DNA from: Bordetella bronchialis
Lineage (GTDB): Bacteria; Pseudomonadota; Gammaproteobacteria; Burkholderiales; Burkholderiaceae_B
Direction: 5' to 3'
NCBI RefSeq assembly: GCF_001676705.1
Contig: NZ_CP016170.1
Location: 3,596,001-3,660,000 of the forward strand
Length of the DNA stretch: 64,000 nucleotides
Made by a program: the position numbers and the translations under genes
Notes under the pieces: generated by a model
The model's input: only the letters and a program-made list of their open reading frames with translations
Databases searched by the model: none
What the model was told of the DNA's origin: nothing
Part shown: piece by piece, positions 60,793-64,000 of the stretch
Position numbering within the stretch: the stretch's first letter is position 1
Layout: every line of letters begins with the position of its first letter

Positions 60793-61998
60793 ATGAGCAC
60801 CCTTTTCCAAAACGTCGAGTTGGCCCCGCGCGACCCCATCCTCGGGCTGAATGAGCAGTTCAACGCCGATACCCGGCCGGGCAAGGTCAATCTGGGCGTG
60901 GGGGTGTATTACGACGACAACGGTCGGATTCCGCTGCTGCAGGCGGTGCGCAAGGCTGAAGTCGCCCGCATCGAAGCCGCGGCCGCCCGGGGCTACCTGC
61001 CCATCGAAGGCATCGCCGGCTACAACAAGGGCGCCCAGGCGCTGCTGCTGGGCGCGGATTCTCCGCTATCGGCCGCCGGCCGCGTACTGACCGCCCAGGC
61101 GCTGGGCGGTACGGGCGCGCTGAAGATCGGCGCCGACTTCCTGCGTCAACTGCTGCCGCAGGCCAAGACCTATATCAGCGACCCCAGCTGGGAAAACCAC
61201 CGCGCGCTGTTCGAGCGCGCCGGCTTCCAGGTGGAAACCTATCCCTACTACGACGCCGCCACGCACGGCCTGAACATCGAAGGCATGCTGGCCGGACTGA
61301 AATCCATGCCGGCCGGCAGCATCGTCGTTCTTCATGCCTGCTGCCACAACCCCACCGGCGTGGACCCGACTCCCGAGCAGTGGCAGCGCATTGCCAATGT
61401 CGTCAAGGAACGCGACCTCGTTCCCTTCCTCGACATCGCGTACCAGGGCTTCGGCGCCGGGCTGCATGAAGATGCCGCCGTGGTGCGGCTGTTCGCCGAC
61501 ATGGACATGACGGTCTTCATCAGCTCGTCTTTTTCCAAGTCGTTCTCGCTGTACGGCGAACGCGTCGGCGCGCTGACGGTCATCGCCGGCAGCAAGGACG
61601 AGGCGCAGCGCGTGCTCAGCCAGCTCAAGCGTGTGATCCGCACCAACTACTCGAACCCGCCGACCCATGGCGGCACCGTCGTCTCCACGGTGCTGAACAC
61701 GCCGGATCTGTTCGCCTTGTGGGAACAGGAGCTCGCCGGCATGCGTGACCGCATACGCCTGGTGCGCCGCCAACTGGTGGAAAAAATCAAGGAAAACGGC
61801 GCGCAGCAGGATTTCAGCTTCGTCCTCGACCAGCGCGGCATGTTCTCTTACTCGGGCCTCACGTCGGCCCAGGTGGATCGCCTGCGTGAAGAACATGGTA
61901 TCTACGCCGTGTCCAGCGGACGCATCTGCGTTGCGGCACTGAATAGCCAGAACATCGACGTTGTCGCCAAGAGCATCGCCGCCGTACTGAAAGGCTGA
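60793..61998 (+). CDS. Aromatic/aspartate aminotransferase, class I
   Basis: A 401-residue PLP aminotransferase of the AspC/TyrB group. The start MSTLFQNVELAPRDPILGLN and KVNLGVGVYYDDNGRIPLLQ are typical of the subgroup Ia enzymes. HACCHNPTGVDPTPEQW, PFLDIAYQGFGAGLHEDA, the PLP Lys in FISSSFSKSFSLYGERVGAL and RTNYSNPPTHGG follow. It is divergent from uvrB. It transaminates aromatic amino acids or aspartate; which one cannot be told from sequence alone. Confidence 0.96.
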   Translation: MSTLFQNVELAPRDPILGLNEQFNADTRPGKVNLGVGVYYDDNGRIPLLQAVRKAEVARIEAAAARGYLPIEGIAGYNKGAQALLLGADSPLSAAGRVLTAQALGGTGALKIGADFLRQLLPQAKTYISDPSWENHRALFERAGFQVETYPYYDAATHGLNIEGMLAGLKSMPAGSIVVLHACCHNPTGVDPTPEQWQRIANVVKERDLVPFLDIAYQGFGAGLHEDAAVVRLFADMDMTVFISSSFSKSFSLYGERVGALTVIAGSKDEAQRVLSQLKRVIRTNYSNPPTHGGTVVSTVLNTPDLFALWEQELAGMRDRIRLVRRQLVEKIKENGAQQDFSFVLDQRGMFSYSGLTSAQVDRLREEHGIYAVSSGRICVAALNSQNIDVVAKSIAAVLKG

Positions 61999-62030
61999 GC
62001 GCCAACCGCGATACCGACGATACCGATATG

Positions 62031-62060
62031 AAGCCGGGGCCCGCAAGGGCCCCGCTTGGT
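62031..62060 (+). terminator. Terminator after the aminotransferase
   Basis: AAGC-C-GGGGCCC and GGGCCCCGCTT form an 11-bp stem with one bulged C and a GCAA loop, starting 33 bp after the stop and followed by GGTTT. The stem is very stable; the U-tract is short. Confidence 0.7.
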
Positions 62061-62068
62061 TTCCGGCC

Positions 62069-62182
62069 TGGTCCTTCTCACCGCCCGGCTGTTCCTTCAC
62101 TACCTGACTGTCCTTCACTACCTGACTGTTCCTTCACCGCTTGGTTGCGCGTTCACCGGGTGGTTCGTTCATTTCCCGGCTT
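62069..62182. repeat. Degenerate 19-bp tandem repeat upstream of lexA
   Basis: About six head-to-tail copies of a 19-bp unit (best copies CTGTTCCTTCACTACCTGA at 62089-62107 and the 18-base variant at 62108-62125) run from 62069 to 62182, becoming more diverged at both ends. There are no spacers, so it is not a CRISPR. It lies between the aminotransferase terminator and the LexA box. Confidence 0.75.
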
Positions 62183-62248
62183 GGCTTATTTGCCTGCAGA
62201 TGGCGGTCCCCCCTTGCGTTTTGAAGCTGCGTCCCCCAAAATGCGTAG

Positions 62249-62264
62249 CTGTATATCCATACAG
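62249..62264. promoter_or_regulatory. lexA: LexA (SOS) box of lexA
   Basis: CTGT-ATATCCAT-ACAG is a perfect match to the CTGT-N8-ACAG SOS box, 17 bp before the lexA ATG. It gives the usual autorepression of lexA. Confidence 0.95.
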
Positions 62265-62281
62265 GGCAACCGGAACGCGCA

Positions 62282-62932
62282 ATGGCCAGCAAACTTACCG
62301 ACCGCCAACAGCAAATCCTGGATCTCATACGCCAAGCGGTGGCAAGCACGGGCTTCCCCCCTACCCGCGCCGAAATCGCCCAGGCGCTGGGTTTCCGTTC
62401 GCCCAACGCCGCGGAAGACCACCTGAAAGCGCTCGCGCGCAAAGGCGCGATCGAGCTGACCGCCGGCGCCTCCCGCGGCATCCGCCTCAAGGAAACGCGG
62501 CCGGAAGCCAGCCAAGCCATGCTCCCCTTGCCATCGCTGGCGCAACTCATGCTCCCCTTGGTGGGACGCGTCGCCGCCGGCAGCCCCATCCTAGCGGCCG
62601 AACATGTCGAACGCGACGTAGGCGTGGATCCGGCCTTGTTCGCGCAGCGGCCGGACTATCTACTGAAGGTGCGCGGCATGAGCATGCGCGACGTCGGCAT
62701 ACTCGACGGCGACCTCCTGGCCGTCAAGAAGGCGAGCGAGGCGCGCGAAGGCCAGATCGTTGTCGCCCGCATCGACGAAGACGTTACGGTCAAGCGGCTG
62801 CATCGCCAGGGCGGTCGAATCGAACTGCTGCCCGAGAATCCCGAGTTCGAGCCCATCATCGTCCAGCCCGGGCAGGAATTCGCGCTGGAAGGGATCGCGG
62901 TCGGGCTTATCCGCACACAAGCCCTGCACTAA
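62282..62932 (+). CDS. lexA: LexA repressor
   Basis: A 216-residue SOS repressor and self-cleaving protease. The winged HTH is in [20 protein letters not shown] and [20 protein letters not shown]. The cleavage site Ala-Gly is in [17 protein letters not shown]. The catalytic Ser is in [19 protein letters not shown] and the Lys in [18 protein letters not shown]. It has a perfect SOS box and a strong terminator downstream. Confidence 0.99.
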   Translation: MASKLTDRQQQILDLIRQAVASTGFPPTRAEIAQALGFRSPNAAEDHLKALARKGAIELTAGASRGIRLKETRPEASQAMLPLPSLAQLMLPLVGRVAAGSPILAAEHVERDVGVDPALFAQRPDYLLKVRGMSMRDVGILDGDLLAVKKASEAREGQIVVARIDEDVTVKRLHRQGGRIELLPENPEFEPIIVQPGQEFALEGIAVGLIRTQALH

Positions 62933-62945
62933 AAGCAAAAGAAAA

Positions 62946-62979
62946 GGGCCTGGCCGCTTACGCGTCCAGGCCCATTTTT
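62946..62979. terminator. Bidirectional terminator between lexA and lon
   Basis: GGGCCTGG (62946-62953) pairs with CCAGGCCC (62966-62973), followed by ATTTTT on the plus strand and, on the minus strand, by CTTTTCTTTTG. It can stop both convergent genes. Confidence 0.88.
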
Positions 62980-63048
62980 CGTCTGCCTGCCAGGCCGGTT
63001 GTCCTTACCGTCGTCGCCTCGGGGCCGAACAATCCATCACGGCAACCA

Positions 63049-64000
63049 TCAGTGCTTGGTCACGGGATCCGTGGCCTCCGACGCCGCTGCCGGCGACGGG
63101 GTCACCAAGGGCTTGTCCTTGGCCTCGTCTTCCGATATCGGGTCCGGCATGCGCTCCAGGGCCCGCTCCAGCACTTTGTCTATCCAGCGCACCGGTACGA
63201 CCTCGAGCTGGTTTTTGACGTTGTCGGGGATCTCGGCCAAATCCTTGACGTTTTCCTCGGGGATCAGCACGGTCTTGATGCCACCCCGGTGTGCCGCCAG
63301 CAGTTTTTCCTTCAGCCCGCCGATGGCCAGGACTTCGCCACGCAAGGTGATTTCGCCCGTCATCGCGACATCCGCGCGCACCGGGATGCCCGACAGCGCC
63401 GACACCATGGCGGTAGTGATCGCGATACCGGCGGACGGGCCGTCCTTGGGCGTCGCGCCTTCCGGCACGTGCACGTGCATGTCGCGCTTTTCGAAAACAC
63501 TGTCGGCAAACCCCAGGCGACGAGCGCGCGAACGCACTACTGTCCGGGCCGCCTCGACCGATTCCTTCATCACATCGCCCAGGGAACCCGTACGCTGAAT
63601 GGCTCCCTTGCCCGGCATATCGGCGACTTCGATGGTCAGCAGATCGCCGCCCACCTCCGTCCAGGCCAGGCCGGTTACCTGGCCTACCTGGTTTTCCTTT
63701 TCCGCCATGCCAAAGTTGTACCGGCGCACGCCCAGGTAGTCGTTCAGGTTCTCCGATGTGACAGCGATGGGCTTGGCCTGGCCATTGGCGTCGGCCTTGT
63801 CCTTGGCGTCGCGCTCCGTCAGCAGTTGCTTGACCACCTTGCGGCAGATCTTGCCGACCTCGCGTTCCAGGGCGCGCACCCCGGCTTCGCGCGTGTAATA
63901 CCGCACGATATCCCGAAGCGCCGATTCGTCGATGGTCAGCTCCGTTTCCTTCAAGCCGTTGTTCTTCAACAGCTTGGGGATCAGGTGATCGCTGGCGATG
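63049..64000 (-). CDS. lon: Lon ATP-dependent protease, C-terminal part (continues beyond window)
   Basis: About 316 residues of Lon are visible: the end of the AAA domain ([20 protein letters not shown], then [20 protein letters not shown], the arginine-finger/sensor-2 region) and the proteolytic domain. The catalytic Ser is in [20 protein letters not shown] and the Lys in [20 protein letters not shown]. The acidic and Pro-rich tail after [12 protein letters not shown] is a variable extension. The frame is still open at base 64000, so the N-terminal and Walker motifs lie outside. Confidence 0.98.
   Translation of the reverse strand, partial: IASDHLIPKLLKNNGLKETELTIDESALRDIVRYYTREAGVRALEREVGKICRKVVKQLLTERDAKDKADANGQAKPIAVTSENLNDYLGVRRYNFGMAEKENQVGQVTGLAWTEVGGDLLTIEVADMPGKGAIQRTGSLGDVMKESVEAARTVVRSRARRLGFADSVFEKRDMHVHVPEGATPKDGPSAGIAITTAMVSALSGIPVRADVAMTGEITLRGEVLAIGGLKEKLLAAHRGGIKTVLIPEENVKDLAEIPDNVKNQLEVVPVRWIDKVLERALERMPDPISEDEAKDKPLVTPSPAAASEATDPVTKH

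Noticed and set aside
62069..62182. CRISPR-like repeat array upstream of lexA
   Set aside because: The units are contiguous 18-19-bp copies with no unique spacers, and no cas gene is present.

Overview
The window is high-GC DNA from a betaproteobacterium, most likely Alcaligenaceae (Bordetella/Achromobacter type). The evidence is a DUF4148 protein, a compact isc operon with a single IscA, a CTGT-N8-ACAG LexA box, many LysR regulators, and core genes of Bordetella-like sequence. The species is not determined. No rRNA, tRNA or CRISPR array was recognised. Both ends cut a gene: a chemoreceptor at the left and Lon protease at the right.

Left part (1-21.0 kb), accessory. After the chemoreceptor C-terminus come three divergent LysR/redox modules: LysR against a serine hydrolase, NmrA-type reductase and aldo-keto reductase (1.36-5.84 kb); NmrA reductase against LysR (5.88-7.75 kb); aromatic-alcohol-reductase-like gene against LysR (7.81-9.88 kb). 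A large stand-alone Upf1-like SF1 helicase (9.9-13.4 kb) and a GNAT acetyltransferase follow. Next is a TetR-controlled SDR / NADP oxidoreductase operon with two palindromic operators and a deleted SDR remnant between its genes. Then come a DUF417 membrane protein, an SDR-MFS operon with a strikingly structured leader (17.36-17.53 kb), an AbiEii-type toxin-antitoxin pair and an IS3 orfA stub. Three genes here show decay: the internally deleted SDR, the frameshifted MFS transporter, and an SDR with His in place of the catalytic Tyr.

Middle part (21.0-47.3 kb), core. guaB-guaA (GMP synthesis), fusA (EF-G), a methyltransferase, a DUF1415 protein, an M20 peptidase, purL, greB, a PHP phosphoesterase, an alpha/beta hydrolase, comEC, a DUF4148 secreted protein, lolC-lolD-tatD, a conserved hypothetical gene overlapping recJ, and an MFS organic-anion transporter.

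Right part (47.5-64 kb), core. prfB with its programmed +1 frameshift, an SDR and lysS run rightward. They converge on a two-domain methylglyoxal synthase and the complete iscR-iscS-iscU-iscA-hscB-hscA-fdx-iscX operon, which has IscR-type sites upstream of iscR. Then come a low-molecular-weight tyrosine phosphatase, uvrB, an aromatic/aspartate aminotransferase, lexA with a perfect SOS box behind a degenerate 19-bp tandem repeat, and the C-terminal part of lon.

The best candidates for something undescribed are the multi-hairpin leader that buries the ribosome-binding site of the SDR-MFS operon, the stand-alone Upf1-like helicase with a hairpin over its likely ribosome-binding site, and the decaying redox-gene island around them.
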